A stretch of DNA of 64,000 nucleotides, taken from Legionella clemsonensis. GTDB taxonomy: Bacteria > Pseudomonadota > Gammaproteobacteria > Legionellales > Legionellaceae. Shown piece by piece: positions 8,374 through 17,891 of the stretch; position 1 is the stretch's first letter, and every line of letters begins with the position of its first letter. The stretch is from the NCBI RefSeq assembly GCF_002240035.1, contig NZ_CP016397.1:726001-790000 (forward strand), written 5' to 3'. The notes beneath the pieces were generated by a model. The model searched no databases and was not told where the DNA came from. It was given only the letters and a program-made list of their open reading frames with translations. A program made the translations under genes and the position numbers.

Positions 8374-9564
8374 TCATAAATCTGGAGTGATGCTTGAATG
8401 TCCAGTTGTTCCTGAATACACATTTTTTACCGCATAAAACCCTACCTGGCTAACTGGAGTTGGTTTGGGTTCCTCTGAAGCAGGAATCGCCCGTATATCC
8501 AATTTTTCCAGACGATTTACTTGTATTTCCTGGCGGCGAAGCAATTGCTCGTAACGTTCGTTACTGCGTTTTAATTCTTCTTTGACCTCAGCGAGCTCTC
8601 GTTCGGCTTTACAAATGCGTTCAGCCACACTGGCAAAGCTTAATTTTTCATCCGTTAAGAATGTTTCCAATCGCTGTTGAAATGCTATCCGTTGATCGCC
8701 GTCTGAGATTACTGTGTCTGACAAGGTATTTACTGTTCCCTGCAGTGCTGCAGCAATTTGTTTTGCTTTTTGCACTTCAAGTCCCAGGGAAGCACGTACC
8801 TCAGCCAATTCGCCTATTTTTTCACTTAAATGGAGTTTGTTTTTTTCGTAGTCTTTTTTAAGTTGGGATAACTCCTCCTGATTAGATTTTAACAATCCTT
8901 CATTTTCCTGAACTGTTCTGTTTAATTTTTCAGTTGCTTTTTCCAAATCTTCTTTCTGTTGCTTCAGTAATTCTGCAGTAGCAGTTAATACTTCAACCTG
9001 ATTAGTGAGTGATTCCATTTGTGCATTGAAATTATCAATCGTTTTAGCCAATCTGTTATTTTCTGCTCGAAAGCGATTAATTTCTTTGGCTAAATTCTCA
9101 CGAATTTTATCAAGGGCTGAGATAGTGATTTCCAGAATATCTGCCAGGCTAAAAATTCCTTGCTTTAATCTGTCAGCAATATTCTTGTTACAACTATGGT
9201 GATCATCTAGCACAATTCCACTTGCAGTGTAAGCAATAACTGTAACGCCACTAATGGCCAATAAAATTCCAATATGCGCAGCGATACCTGCGGCTAGAGT
9301 AGGTACTGTTAAAACAATGCCGCCTACAATTTTTTGCCACAAGGGAAGTTGGCCCCAAAAAGTTGCTGCTCGAGAAAATAAGCTGTCATTTTGCTGCATG
9401 GTATCAATAATTGAGCCCAAACTTTGCTTGATTTGTGTGAGTTGCTCCTGGGTAATAATAATTTTGGCAAGATCATCTTGTGGAGAAGCAGAGGGAGTAG
9501 TAAGCGTGTTTAATTCAATTTCCTGCTTTTTTGGAGTAATTTTTTTTTGTTCGATGTGAGGCAT
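8374..9564 (-). CDS. Coiled-coil protein with a transmembrane hairpin, LegC-like candidate effector
   Basis: A 396-residue protein with a helical N-terminus, two closely spaced hydrophobic helices (about residues 79-97 and 99-119) and a long predicted coiled coil (about 155-360, dense in Leu, Glu, Lys and Gln). I start it at ATG 9564 because GGAG lies about seven bases upstream; an in-frame upstream ATG at 9615 has no ribosome-binding site. The hairpin-plus-coil plan recalls Legionella LegC/Ylf effectors, which act as SNARE-like proteins on host membranes, but I see no sequence-specific match. A bacterial inner-membrane role is the alternative. I find no PmrA-like box in the 272-bp gap upstream. 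Confidence 0.6.
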   Translation of the reverse strand: MPHIEQKKITPKKQEIELNTLTTPSASPQDDLAKIIITQEQLTQIKQSLGSIIDTMQQNDSLFSRAATFWGQLPLWQKIVGGIVLTVPTLAAGIAAHIGILLAISGVTVIAYTASGIVLDDHHSCNKNIADRLKQGIFSLADILEITISALDKIRENLAKEINRFRAENNRLAKTIDNFNAQMESLTNQVEVLTATAELLKQQKEDLEKATEKLNRTVQENEGLLKSNQEELSQLKKDYEKNKLHLSEKIGELAEVRASLGLEVQKAKQIAAALQGTVNTLSDTVISDGDQRIAFQQRLETFLTDEKLSFASVAERICKAERELAEVKEELKRSNERYEQLLRRQEIQVNRLEKLDIRAIPASEEPKPTPVSQVGFYAVKNVYSGTTGHSSITPDL

Positions 9565-9836
9565 TGGCAGCTCCTTTTGTGCATTATATTTCCTTATATA
9601 ACTATTAATAATCATAAAAGAGATAAGAAAGCAAGCAAAAAGCGGGGTAATTCATCTAAATTTTGAACAAAAAAGTCCCTCTTTTGCCTATTTCCTATGC
9701 TTTAGGCATAGCATCCATACGAGCACGTATTAACAAGTTCAGCTCCCTGAGTTTAAATTAATCTAAAAGATTACTGTTTCAACAAAAATGAAATTAAAAA
9801 GCTATATTTAAATAAAAAGGCGAAGGGAATAACTAT

Positions 9837-10889
9837 ATGGAGCTAAGGTCATTTCAATATTTGGAAGAAAGCGGTTGGACTATCGAGTCATTTCCTGATT
9901 TGGATTCAGAGCAAACGATGGTGCTTGTATTTGCTGCTCCAGAGTTTCTCCACCTGCAGGAACCGATTCAGCAGTTAAACAATTTTTATAAAAAATCAAA
10001 GATGATTGGTTGTTCGAGCGCTGGAGAAATATTTGGTCCTCATATTTTTGATAAAAGTCTTTCCGTTGCCGTTATTAAATTTGAAAGGACCACCATAAAA
10101 ACCGCCAAGGCTCAAGTTAATACCATTGACGATTCATTTGCCGCAGGTGAATCAATCAGTAAGCAGTTACAATCCAATGATTTAAAAAGTATTTTTGTGC
10201 TATCAGAGGGGTTAAATGTTAATGGTTCTGAGTTAGTGAACGGGCTTAATATACCTATTAATGGAGTTACACCACTCATTACAGGTGGATTAGCTGCTGA
10301 CAGCAGTCATTTCAAAAAAACCTGGACTCTTTTTAATGGTGAAATTCTTTATAACCATATTGTAGCTATAGGATTCTATGGAGAATTTATCAATATTGGC
10401 CATGCCTCTAAAGGAGGCTGGGATATTTTTGGACCTGCGCGCAGAATCACTCGCTCTGAGGGAAACATTCTTTACGAGCTGGATAATCGACCAGCTCTGG
10501 CACTTTATAAAGAATATTTAGGTGAACGAGCAGCGGAATTACCTGCGTCCGGATTACTTTATCCTCTGGCGATTCAAGACGCCACATCGACAGAGTCAAT
10601 CCCTTTGGTGCGTACTATTTTAGGGGTAGATGAAAAAAAACAAGCACTTATTTTTGCAGGAGATATGCCTACTGGTTACTATGCTCAGTTAATGCATGCC
10701 AATTTTGACCGACTTATCACCAGTGCCAATGAGGCTGGAGAACTAGCCATCAAAAAAATGATAGAGCTTCATGGACCCATTCTAACAGTCAGTATTAGTT
10801 GTGTAGGTCGACGTTTACTATTAGGGGAAAGAACAGAGGAGGAAACAGAGTCCACACTGGAGGCGCTGCCCCGCAGTCTACTCAGGTAG
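9837..10889 (+). CDS. FIST domain sensor protein, 3' end frameshifted
   Basis: A protein with FIST-N followed by FIST-C; typical segments include IGCSSAGEI, an ITGGLAADS block and a CVGRRLLLGERTEEE block. FIST proteins bind small ligands and are usually partnered with kinases and diguanylate cyclases, as here. The frame ends at 10889 with a non-conserved tail (ALPRSLLR). The expected FIST-C ending, QVGFYSYGELSP and later HNQTMTLTTI, lies in the -1 frame immediately downstream (10862-10984). A single-base loss near the CCCC at 10869-10872 would explain it. It may be a sequencing error or a true truncation removing about 40 residues. Confidence 0.85.
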   Translation: MELRSFQYLEESGWTIESFPDLDSEQTMVLVFAAPEFLHLQEPIQQLNNFYKKSKMIGCSSAGEIFGPHIFDKSLSVAVIKFERTTIKTAKAQVNTIDDSFAAGESISKQLQSNDLKSIFVLSEGLNVNGSELVNGLNIPINGVTPLITGGLAADSSHFKKTWTLFNGEILYNHIVAIGFYGEFINIGHASKGGWDIFGPARRITRSEGNILYELDNRPALALYKEYLGERAAELPASGLLYPLAIQDATSTESIPLVRTILGVDEKKQALIFAGDMPTGYYAQLMHANFDRLITSANEAGELAIKKMIELHGPILTVSISCVGRRLLLGERTEEETESTLEALPRSLLR

Positions 10890-10984
10890 GATTTTATTCC
10901 TATGGTGAATTGTCACCCGCAGGTCTTGGTGATTGTAAGTTACACAATCAAACAATGACCTTAACCACAATTTATGAATCTTAA
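10862..10984 (+). pseudogene. Out-of-frame C-terminal tail of the FIST protein
   Basis: Reading this stretch in the alternative frame gives a tail with STQVGFYSYGELSPAG and LHNQTMTLTTIYES, which matches how FIST-C domains normally end. It has no start or ribosome-binding site of its own. It is therefore the displaced end of the gene at 9837, not a separate gene. Confidence 0.75.
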
Positions 10985-10996
10985 TGAAATAATACT

Positions 10997-12409
10997 ATGG
11001 AAATACATAAACTATTACTACGACAGTTGAATCGGGCGCAAATTGAAGTAGACAATTTACCCAGTGATCTGGGACAGTGGCAAGAATTTATTTCCCGTAT
11101 CAATAAAACTTACCAGGAAACGGATCAGGAACGTTATTTACTCGAACGTTCCATGAACATTTCATCGCGTGAAATGATGCTATTGAACGAAAAGCTTGAA
11201 AGAGCTCAGCATATTGCTCGCCTTTGTTATTGGCACTATGATGCAGACACTGATCGCATTAGTTGGTCAAAAGAGCTTTACCATTTGCTTGATGTGGATT
11301 CCACTGCTGTTCAAACGCTTAAAGAATTTCTGGAGTTGGTTCATCCGGAAGATAGAGAACAATTAAAAAAATTGGTTAATCGTGCATTGCACAAACGAGT
11401 TGAATATACCTTTGAACTGCGGGTAAAGAATCGTGAGGGTCAGTATCAATGGTATAGAACAATAGCAGATTGTGAAGGTGAGAAAAATGAACTTTCAGGA
11501 ATTTTAATTGACATTGATAGAGATAAAAAAAATGAAGAAGAAATTAAGGAATTAAGTCAAAAATTGTTGGTGACAGCTCGTCGGGCGGGAATGTCAGAAA
11601 TTGCAACGTCTATTCTTCATAATATTGGCAATGTTTTAAATAGTTCAAACGTGTCTGTGAATTTAATTAAAGAAAGTTTTTCTCAACCATATTATCAAAA
11701 ACTATTCAAAATCATTAGCTTGTTAAAGGAACATCAAAGCAATATCGAAGATTATTTAACCAAAGATGAAAAGGGTAAATTAATTCCTAACTATCTCATT
11801 GCCTTGGGCGATATTCTTGATAAATCACAACAAAATAACATTGAGGAATTAGATAATTTGGATGAAGATATACAGCATCTAAAAGCCATTGTTGCCATGC
11901 AACAGGCTTTCAGTGGTGTATCCAGTATTGCTGAAAAAATTTATGTGCCAGAGTTAATAGAAACTGCTTTACAGATGTCCTTAAATCCACATAAAGACAA
12001 AGGGATCGCCATGAATAAACAATATTGTGATGATGCCTTCGTATTTGCAGACAAATCAAAATTATTACAGATTTTAATCAATTTGATTCAAAATGCAAAA
12101 GATGCTGTTTCCAAAAATTCTTCTAACAAAAAGCGAATTGATTTTCTTGTCAAGAACGCCAATAAAAAATTACAAATTATAGTTACCGATAATGGCGAAG
12201 GTATTTTACCTGATAACTTAAAGCGTATGTTTTCTTTTGGTTTTACAACCAAGCCAAATGGGCATGGGTTTGGCTTACACAGTTGCGCATTGTCTGCTCA
12301 AGATATGGGTGGTTCATTAAAAGTTGAGAGTCCGGGACCAGGGAGAGGCGCTGTTTTCATATTGACCTTACCCACTATGGATAGCGAAAAACAAAGGAGT
12401 ATCCAATGA
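10997..12409 (+). CDS. PAS-domain sensor histidine kinase
   Basis: A 470-residue cytoplasmic kinase with no membrane helix. It has an N-terminal helical region, a PAS_3-type domain (about residues 75-178), a phosphoacceptor helix with SILHNIGN, where His208 is the likely site, and a C-terminal HATPase domain. The latter shows the N-box NLIQNAKDA, the G1 box DNGEGI and the G2 box GHGFGLH. With the FIST gene 12 bp upstream and the response regulator overlapping its stop as ATGA, it is the middle of a three-gene signalling operon. The FIST protein probably supplies the input. The signal is unknown. Confidence 0.9.
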   Translation: MEIHKLLLRQLNRAQIEVDNLPSDLGQWQEFISRINKTYQETDQERYLLERSMNISSREMMLLNEKLERAQHIARLCYWHYDADTDRISWSKELYHLLDVDSTAVQTLKEFLELVHPEDREQLKKLVNRALHKRVEYTFELRVKNREGQYQWYRTIADCEGEKNELSGILIDIDRDKKNEEEIKELSQKLLVTARRAGMSEIATSILHNIGNVLNSSNVSVNLIKESFSQPYYQKLFKIISLLKEHQSNIEDYLTKDEKGKLIPNYLIALGDILDKSQQNNIEELDNLDEDIQHLKAIVAMQQAFSGVSSIAEKIYVPELIETALQMSLNPHKDKGIAMNKQYCDDAFVFADKSKLLQILINLIQNAKDAVSKNSSNKKRIDFLVKNANKKLQIIVTDNGEGILPDNLKRMFSFGFTTKPNGHGFGLHSCALSAQDMGGSLKVESPGPGRGAVFILTLPTMDSEKQRSIQ

Positions 12410-14673
12410 GCGATATTGAACTTCGTATCATGGTTATTGATGATAATCCTGCCATCCATGAAGATTTTATTAAAGTTTTGACAGCAACAACGCAGGAGCA
12501 ATCAAAAGCTTTCAGTGCATTGGATAAAGAATTGTTTGGTGAAGAAAGTATCTTTGAGAGTGAAGAAAGTCTATTGCCTGAATTTAAAATAGATACTGCA
12601 GAGCAGGGGCAAGAAGGAGTTGAAAAAATTAAGGAAGCCTGTGAAGCAGGAAAACCGTATGCGCTTGCGTTTGTTGATATCCGTATGCCTCCTGGATGGG
12701 ATGGTCTTGAGACAATAAGAAGGATGTGGAAAATTGATAGTGACATTCAAGTGGTTATTTGCACCGCTTATTCTGATTATTCATGGGAAGAAACAGTGCA
12801 AAAATTAGGAGTAAGTGATAATTTACTGGTGTTAAAAAAGCCATTTGATAAAGTGGCAGTCAGGCAACTGGCGTGTGCCTTAACCAGAAAATGGTTATTA
12901 GCCAAGGAAGCCAAAAAATATACTGAATCATTACAAAAAATTGTTGATGAGCGTACTGAGTCCTTGCAACAATCCCTTTCTCTATTGCGTGCAACCATTG
13001 AGTCATCTACGGATGGAATTTTAGTGGTGGATTTAAAAGGAAAGTTAATTGACTGCAATCAGCAATTTATAAAAATTTGGGGTATCCCTGATGCATTGCT
13101 CCAACAAAAAAGGGAAGATTTATTATTGGAATATATGTTTAATAAATTACGAAAACCGGAGGAATTGTTTAACCTGATTAATCATTTACACCATCATATT
13201 GATGAGACCTCTTTACAAGTTGTTAAATTTAAAGAAGAAAAAATTATTGAATGTTATTCGCAGCCCCATCGCATCAATAAAGTGACTGTAGGAAGAGTGT
13301 GGAGTTTCCGGGATATTACAGAAAGAGCCTTCCTGGAGGAAGAGTTAGAACATCAGGCAACTCATGACTCACTCACGGATCTGCCAAATCGGGTATTATT
13401 AAATGACAGGATTCAACAAGCAATTGCAGTTGCGGCCCGAGAGCAAACCTGTTTTGCAATTTTATTTTTTGATTTAGATCGCTTTAAATTAGTGAATGAT
13501 AGCCTGGGACATGAATTTGGCGATGAAGTTCTTTGTGAAGTGAGTAAACGATTAACTTCCCTGTTAAGAGCTGAAGATACTTTGGCAAGGCTTGGGGGAG
13601 ATGAGTTTGTCATTGTGGTGCCAGAGTTGAAAAGGAGCGAAGACGTGGTTTCTGTTGTCCAAAAAATTCTTAACTCGTTCAGTCAACCACTTTATATTGC
13701 TGGTCATGAATTTACATTAACCACCAGTATAGGCATCAGTCTTTATCCTGAGGATGGAACAAGCCTCAATACGTTGTTAAAAAATGCCGATTTAGCGATG
13801 TATCAGGCAAAAGAACAAGGCGGAAATCAATTTAGATTTTATACTCCCCAACTGAATCAAATTACTAATCAACAATTAGAACGGGAATCAGAATTACGCC
13901 ATGCGATTCAAAATAAGGAATTTTTTCTGGTTTATCAACCTCAGTACGATGCAAAGAATCGTCAGTTGATAGGTCTTGAAGCCTTAATCCGTTGGCAACA
14001 CCCACAAAAAGGTGTCATTTTGCCTTTAGAATTTATTCCTACTGCTGAGGAATCAGGTCTGATTGTTCCTTTAGGTGAGTGGGTAATACGAGAAGTATGT
14101 CAACAGATCAGTGAATGGCGGGAAAAAGGTTTTCCCAAAATAAGAGTGGCTGTCAACGTTGCGACGCAACAATTGAAGCAGGTAAATTTTGCCGAAACCG
14201 TCCAAGGTATTCTGGAGGAATATCACGTTAATCCGGAATCTTTTGAAATAGAAATTACTGAGAATGTGATTATCACTAATATTGAAGTTCAACGTATGAT
14301 CAATAAGCTTAAGCAGATAGGTGTAAAAATTGTTTTGGATGATTTTGGCACAGGGAGTTCAAGCTTAAACTATCTAAAGCAACTTCATATTGAACGCTTA
14401 AAAATTGATCAATCTTTTGTTCAAAATATTTCAAGATCTCGTAGTGATGAAGTAATTATTGAAGCCATTATTGCTATGGCGCGCAGTCTAAATTTTACTG
14501 TGTTGGCTGAAGGGGTAGAAAATCCCAATCAAATTAATTTCTTAAAAGAGCAAAATTGTGATGAGGTACAAGGATTTTTTTTAAGTAAACCGTTATCTTC
14601 TGACTCAATCACCCAAATTCTGCAAACGACTTTTTCTGGGAAAGAAAAGCCTAAAAGACGTCGCCGATCCTAG
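12406..14673 (+). CDS. REC-PAS-GGDEF-EAL response regulator for cyclic-di-GMP turnover
   Basis: A 755-residue protein with an N-terminal receiver (Asp91 in FVDIRMPP, Lys in LKKPFD), a PAS domain (about 190-310), a GGDEF domain with an intact motif at 397-401 and an EAL domain with the EAL motif at 525-527 plus DDFGTGSSS. An RxxD at 388-391, five residues before GGDEF, is an allosteric inhibitory site. Both catalytic signatures look intact, so it could make and degrade cyclic-di-GMP. Phosphotransfer from the overlapping kinase gene would be the switch. Receivers with this long insertion between the first acidic pair and Asp91 are less common. The C-terminus is basic (KRRRRS). Confidence 0.92.
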   Translation: MSDIELRIMVIDDNPAIHEDFIKVLTATTQEQSKAFSALDKELFGEESIFESEESLLPEFKIDTAEQGQEGVEKIKEACEAGKPYALAFVDIRMPPGWDGLETIRRMWKIDSDIQVVICTAYSDYSWEETVQKLGVSDNLLVLKKPFDKVAVRQLACALTRKWLLAKEAKKYTESLQKIVDERTESLQQSLSLLRATIESSTDGILVVDLKGKLIDCNQQFIKIWGIPDALLQQKREDLLLEYMFNKLRKPEELFNLINHLHHHIDETSLQVVKFKEEKIIECYSQPHRINKVTVGRVWSFRDITERAFLEEELEHQATHDSLTDLPNRVLLNDRIQQAIAVAAREQTCFAILFFDLDRFKLVNDSLGHEFGDEVLCEVSKRLTSLLRAEDTLARLGGDEFVIVVPELKRSEDVVSVVQKILNSFSQPLYIAGHEFTLTTSIGISLYPEDGTSLNTLLKNADLAMYQAKEQGGNQFRFYTPQLNQITNQQLERESELRHAIQNKEFFLVYQPQYDAKNRQLIGLEALIRWQHPQKGVILPLEFIPTAEESGLIVPLGEWVIREVCQQISEWREKGFPKIRVAVNVATQQLKQVNFAETVQGILEEYHVNPESFEIEITENVIITNIEVQRMINKLKQIGVKIVLDDFGTGSSSLNYLKQLHIERLKIDQSFVQNISRSRSDEVIIEAIIAMARSLNFTVLAEGVENPNQINFLKEQNCDEVQGFFLSKPLSSDSITQILQTTFSGKEKPKRRRRS

Positions 14674-14767
14674 TTTAAGTTACGGGCTAATCCCAAGCAT
14701 CAGATTAAATTGTAACTAGTTTTTCAAGAATGGTGAATGTGTCTTTATTCGTGAGGTTGGATAATGT

Positions 14768-14785
14768 GGCCTCAATATTGAGGCC
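14768..14785. repeat. 18-bp perfect palindrome between convergent genes
   Basis: GGCCTCAATATTGAGGCC is self-complementary. It lies between the GGDEF-EAL gene and the oppositely oriented gene ending at 14842. It could act as a bidirectional transcription stop, but there is no T-run on either side, so it may instead be a protein site. Confidence 0.4.
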
Positions 14786-14841
14786 GCGCGTGTTTGGGTC
14801 GGGTTGAAAAGAAGCTACTACATGGGGATTTGTGCATGTAT

Positions 14842-16359
14842 TCAGCACAATCCGGGTAAGGATGAGCTACTGGAGTAAGGATGGTCATCAGCTGCGCTCT
14901 CTAAAATACGCTTTGCAGAGTTTAGCTTGGTTAATCCACCTTCCAGTTTTTTCATCCAGGCACGCATGGATTTACAGGTCTCTGGCGTATGCACGATAAA
15001 ATCATCTTCTGTAAAGCCTGCATCAGAGATTAACTGTTTTTTAATCGGCATAATCCCTGCCAAAAGACAGCGTTTGGCACTGGCAGCACAGTTTGAATGA
15101 ATAAAGCTATAATTTTTCTTTTGTTCATCTTGCATAGCTTCCAGTACCAACTCTTCATCAACATAAAAAACGAGGCCACTATCTTTTGTGGGAAGCTTGA
15201 CGGTATGATCCGGCATTTTTCCTGTTGTTACTTTATTTTGGGCTCGAAAATTTTCTTCTCTTTGTAAAGCATCGACTTGCATTTTATGCAGCGCTTTTAA
15301 CCCAGTGATTTTGCCTATCGTTTGCCCCTGAAGGATTTCTGCTTCCAAATCGTTTAAACTATTTTGAGCAGCGTTAATTTCTGCTAACAATAGCTGCAAA
15401 GTGCTCTGTAAATTATTTAAATTGGTTTGATGCTGCTCATTTTCAGTCCGCAGTAATTGTTCCATGACCTCTGTTTGCATTTCAATTGTTGATTTTTGTT
15501 GCCTAAGGGTAAACAATTGCTCATGAAGTTTAAGATGCTCATTGAGAGTCTGCTCGTCAAAATTTTCGATTTTTTCCAAATAGCTAAGTTTACGCAGAAG
15601 AAATTTTTCTTGTTGTTGTAGTTTTTCATACTGATCATAAAGTTCATCGTTTTGTTGAGAATTTTTATTGGAATATGCTTGTTCTACATCGGTGATTTGC
15701 GCTAGTAAGTCTTCCTTCCTGGAAATTAAATGATGTATCTCTTGCTGCAGCTTTTCTTTTTTCTCAAGAGCAACTTCTAATTCATTTACTTTTATTGCCA
15801 ATTCTTGATTTTTTAGCTTCTCCTTTTGCAAAGGAGTTAATCCCTTTTTTTCCCTACCAGTGGAGTCTAAAAGTACATTATGCTTAATACAGAAGCGTTC
15901 TTTTGGCAAAGCTTCTCTTTCCATATCTTCTTCATGACTGGCAATTTCAGAAGGAACGCCCTTCGCTCTGGGTAGCAAATGCATAAAATATAAAATATCC
16001 TGAAAAACACTTTTTTTACTGCTTTTCGCTGGCCAAAAACTATGGGTTACCCCATTAACTCTGATTTTTTGGGGTTGCCAAAATTTCAGTGTTCCTGCTG
16101 ATGGAAGCCCTAATACAGGCTTTTCCGGAAAAGACTGTCCTACAATCATTACACTTTTTTCAACGGTGAGGTCATAGTGGCGAGCTTCCATTTTTTGAAA
16201 GGCTGCTGTTCCTTCGGGTACTGTCAACAAAAAATTGACGTGTCCTGCATTTTCGTTAAATGCTGCAGAAAAAAATGAACCCAAAGCGCTTTTAATTCGT
16301 TTACCAAAAAGCTTTGTTGTCGGCATCCAAACGTTAACTTCAATCATATTAAAAAACAT
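14842..16359 (-). CDS. Coiled-coil protein with possible permuted papain-like catalytic elements, candidate effector
   Basis: A 505-residue protein from ATG 16359; another ATG at 16347 is possible, and upstream in-frame ATG codons would read through the promoter. The N-terminal part (1-170) contains NAGHVNFLL with His40. A predicted coiled coil spans about 200-360. The C-terminal part contains HSNCAASAKRCLLAG with Cys424. A His in an early strand followed much later by an Asn-Cys at a helix start is the order seen in circularly permuted NlpC/P60 (YiiX/LRAT-like) folds; the coiled coil would then be an insertion. This fold assignment is inference from motifs. A perfect PmrA-like box lies 35 bp upstream of the start, supporting a Dot/Icm effector. 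Confidence 0.6.
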   Translation of the reverse strand: MFFNMIEVNVWMPTTKLFGKRIKSALGSFFSAAFNENAGHVNFLLTVPEGTAAFQKMEARHYDLTVEKSVMIVGQSFPEKPVLGLPSAGTLKFWQPQKIRVNGVTHSFWPAKSSKKSVFQDILYFMHLLPRAKGVPSEIASHEEDMEREALPKERFCIKHNVLLDSTGREKKGLTPLQKEKLKNQELAIKVNELEVALEKKEKLQQEIHHLISRKEDLLAQITDVEQAYSNKNSQQNDELYDQYEKLQQQEKFLLRKLSYLEKIENFDEQTLNEHLKLHEQLFTLRQQKSTIEMQTEVMEQLLRTENEQHQTNLNNLQSTLQLLLAEINAAQNSLNDLEAEILQGQTIGKITGLKALHKMQVDALQREENFRAQNKVTTGKMPDHTVKLPTKDSGLVFYVDEELVLEAMQDEQKKNYSFIHSNCAASAKRCLLAGIMPIKKQLISDAGFTEDDFIVHTPETCKSMRAWMKKLEGGLTKLNSAKRILESAADDHPYSSSSSLPGLC

Positions 16360-16377
16360 CTTTTCAAATTTAGGAGT

Positions 16378-16410
16378 AAAATAACTTACCAAGCTTAAGA
16401 GAATCTTAAG
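16378..16410 (-). promoter_or_regulatory. PmrA-box-like promoter of the coiled-coil effector-like gene
   Basis: Two CTTAAG half-sites (16410-16405 and 16399-16394) are separated by five bases. On the minus strand a TATTTT hexamer follows at 16383-16378 after a 10-nt spacer, giving a very short leader before ATG 16359. Because CTTAAG is palindromic the box could also act towards cbpA on the plus strand, where I see no comparably placed -10. Confidence 0.55.
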
Positions 16411-16527
16411 TATATGGGTAAAATGTGCCAAATTTAATGAAAATGTATAAGTGAGGTACAAGTTAAAATTTGACAAGTGTACTGGCAACCGTTACAAAGG
16501 AATAAGAATATTTTTATTAGTTAAGTT

Positions 16528-17454
16528 ATGGAATACAAAGACTATTATCAGATAATGGGACTTGATAGAAATGCAAGCTCTGAGGATATCAAACGTGCAT
16601 ACCGGAAACTTGCGCGAAAATATCATCCTGATGTAAGCAAGGAAGCCAACGCAGAAGCAAAATTTAAAGAGCTGGGTGAGGCTTATGAGGTATTAAAAGA
16701 TCCTGAGAAAAGAGCCAAATATGACCGTTATGGTCAATATTGGAAAGAACAGGGGCAACAGGGCTATGGGGCTCAAGGTGAAAAGCAGCACTATTATCAC
16801 CATTTTGATGAAGCAGAAAGGTCGGGATTTGAGGATTTTCTTAATAGTATTTTCAGAGATCGCTTTCATCAACAAGCCTCTTTTTATGATCAGGGTCAGG
16901 ATATTCATGCCAAACTTAATATCACGCTTGAAGAAAGCTTTCACGGTGCTGAAAAAAATTTACAGCTACAAACGCCCGTTGCTGACCAACATGGCCATGT
17001 TAGCTATGAAACGCGCTCAGTAAGAATAAAAATTCCCAAAGGAATTGTTAACAAGCAACAAATTCGTTTAAAGGGGCAAGGGGGAAGAGGCCCAGGTAAG
17101 CAAGCGGGAGATCTCTACATTGAAATTGAGTTCACTCATCATCCCTTCTTTCATCTTCATAAAAAAGATATTCATTTAAACTTACCCATAACTCCCTGGG
17201 AAGCTGCTTTAGGTGCTACAGTGGAAGTGCCGACCCTAGGAGGCCCTGTCCATTTAAAAATTCCCAAACTGTCTCAAACAGGTAAAAAGATGCGACTTAA
17301 AGGACGGGGGTTACCAGGCAATCCACCTGGTGATCAGTATATTATTTTACAAATAAGGATACCGCAGGTTGAAAATGAGCAAGCAAACAGATTATATGAG
17401 CAGCTTGCCAGTACCATACCGTTTAATCCTCGAGAGCATTTAGGAGTGCGCTAA
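16528..17454 (+). CDS. cbpA: Curved-DNA-binding DnaJ-class co-chaperone CbpA
   Basis: A 308-residue J-domain protein with HPD at residues 33-35, a Gly/Gln/His-rich linker and the two C-terminal beta-domains typical of class II DnaJ proteins; there is no cysteine-rich zinc domain. Length matches CbpA. It stimulates DnaK and can bind curved DNA in stationary phase. The next gene, encoding its modulator CbpM, starts at the last base of the stop codon (TAATG), so the two are translationally coupled. Confidence 0.93.
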   Translation: MEYKDYYQIMGLDRNASSEDIKRAYRKLARKYHPDVSKEANAEAKFKELGEAYEVLKDPEKRAKYDRYGQYWKEQGQQGYGAQGEKQHYYHHFDEAERSGFEDFLNSIFRDRFHQQASFYDQGQDIHAKLNITLEESFHGAEKNLQLQTPVADQHGHVSYETRSVRIKIPKGIVNKQQIRLKGQGGRGPGKQAGDLYIEIEFTHHPFFHLHKKDIHLNLPITPWEAALGATVEVPTLGGPVHLKIPKLSQTGKKMRLKGRGLPGNPPGDQYIILQIRIPQVENEQANRLYEQLASTIPFNPREHLGVR

Positions 17455-17762
17455 TGACTAAAAAAACGAAGAAACCAGTAGCTTTAGAATGCGAGGATTG
17501 GTTTTACTTGTCATTACGCGAAATCTCTTGTTCTTATGGTGTATCAAAAGAACTGATCCTGGAAATTATTGATGAGGGAATTGTAACGCCGCAAAGGGAT
17601 GAAAAAGAGGAGCTGCTGTTTGACAGTGAAGCAGTTAAAAATATTGGTACTGTTTTACGATTAAATCGGGATCTGGGGGTTAATTGGGCAGGTGCAGGAT
17701 TGGCATTGGAATTGTTAGAAGAAATTGAGCATTTGAAAAGGCTTCTTGCTCAAAAGCTATAA
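17454..17762 (+). CDS. cbpM: Chaperone modulatory protein CbpM
   Basis: A 102-residue MerR-like helical protein immediately downstream of cbpA with a 1-bp overlap. Proteins of this size in this position bind the J-domain of CbpA and inhibit both its co-chaperone and DNA-binding activities. The segment after residue 60 (IGTVLRLNRDLGVNWAGAG) is typical of CbpM. The call rests on both sequence and context. Confidence 0.9.
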   Translation: MTKKTKKPVALECEDWFYLSLREISCSYGVSKELILEIIDEGIVTPQRDEKEELLFDSEAVKNIGTVLRLNRDLGVNWAGAGLALELLEEIEHLKRLLAQKL

Positions 17763-17891
17763 GTTAATTCAGTCGGGGATAGTCGTAATAATGCTCCTGG
17801 TGGTGAGAAGAAAAATTTAAGATAATTCTATGGCTGTTAGGTTAGGTGCAGATAAGTTATGCTACTAGTCTCTGCATAATGAGGAGAAATA

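Noticed and set aside
10799..10984. A possible separate 61-codon gene after the FIST gene
   Set aside because: Its second half is the conserved end of FIST-C and its first half is an out-of-frame reading of the FIST gene, so it is a displaced tail.
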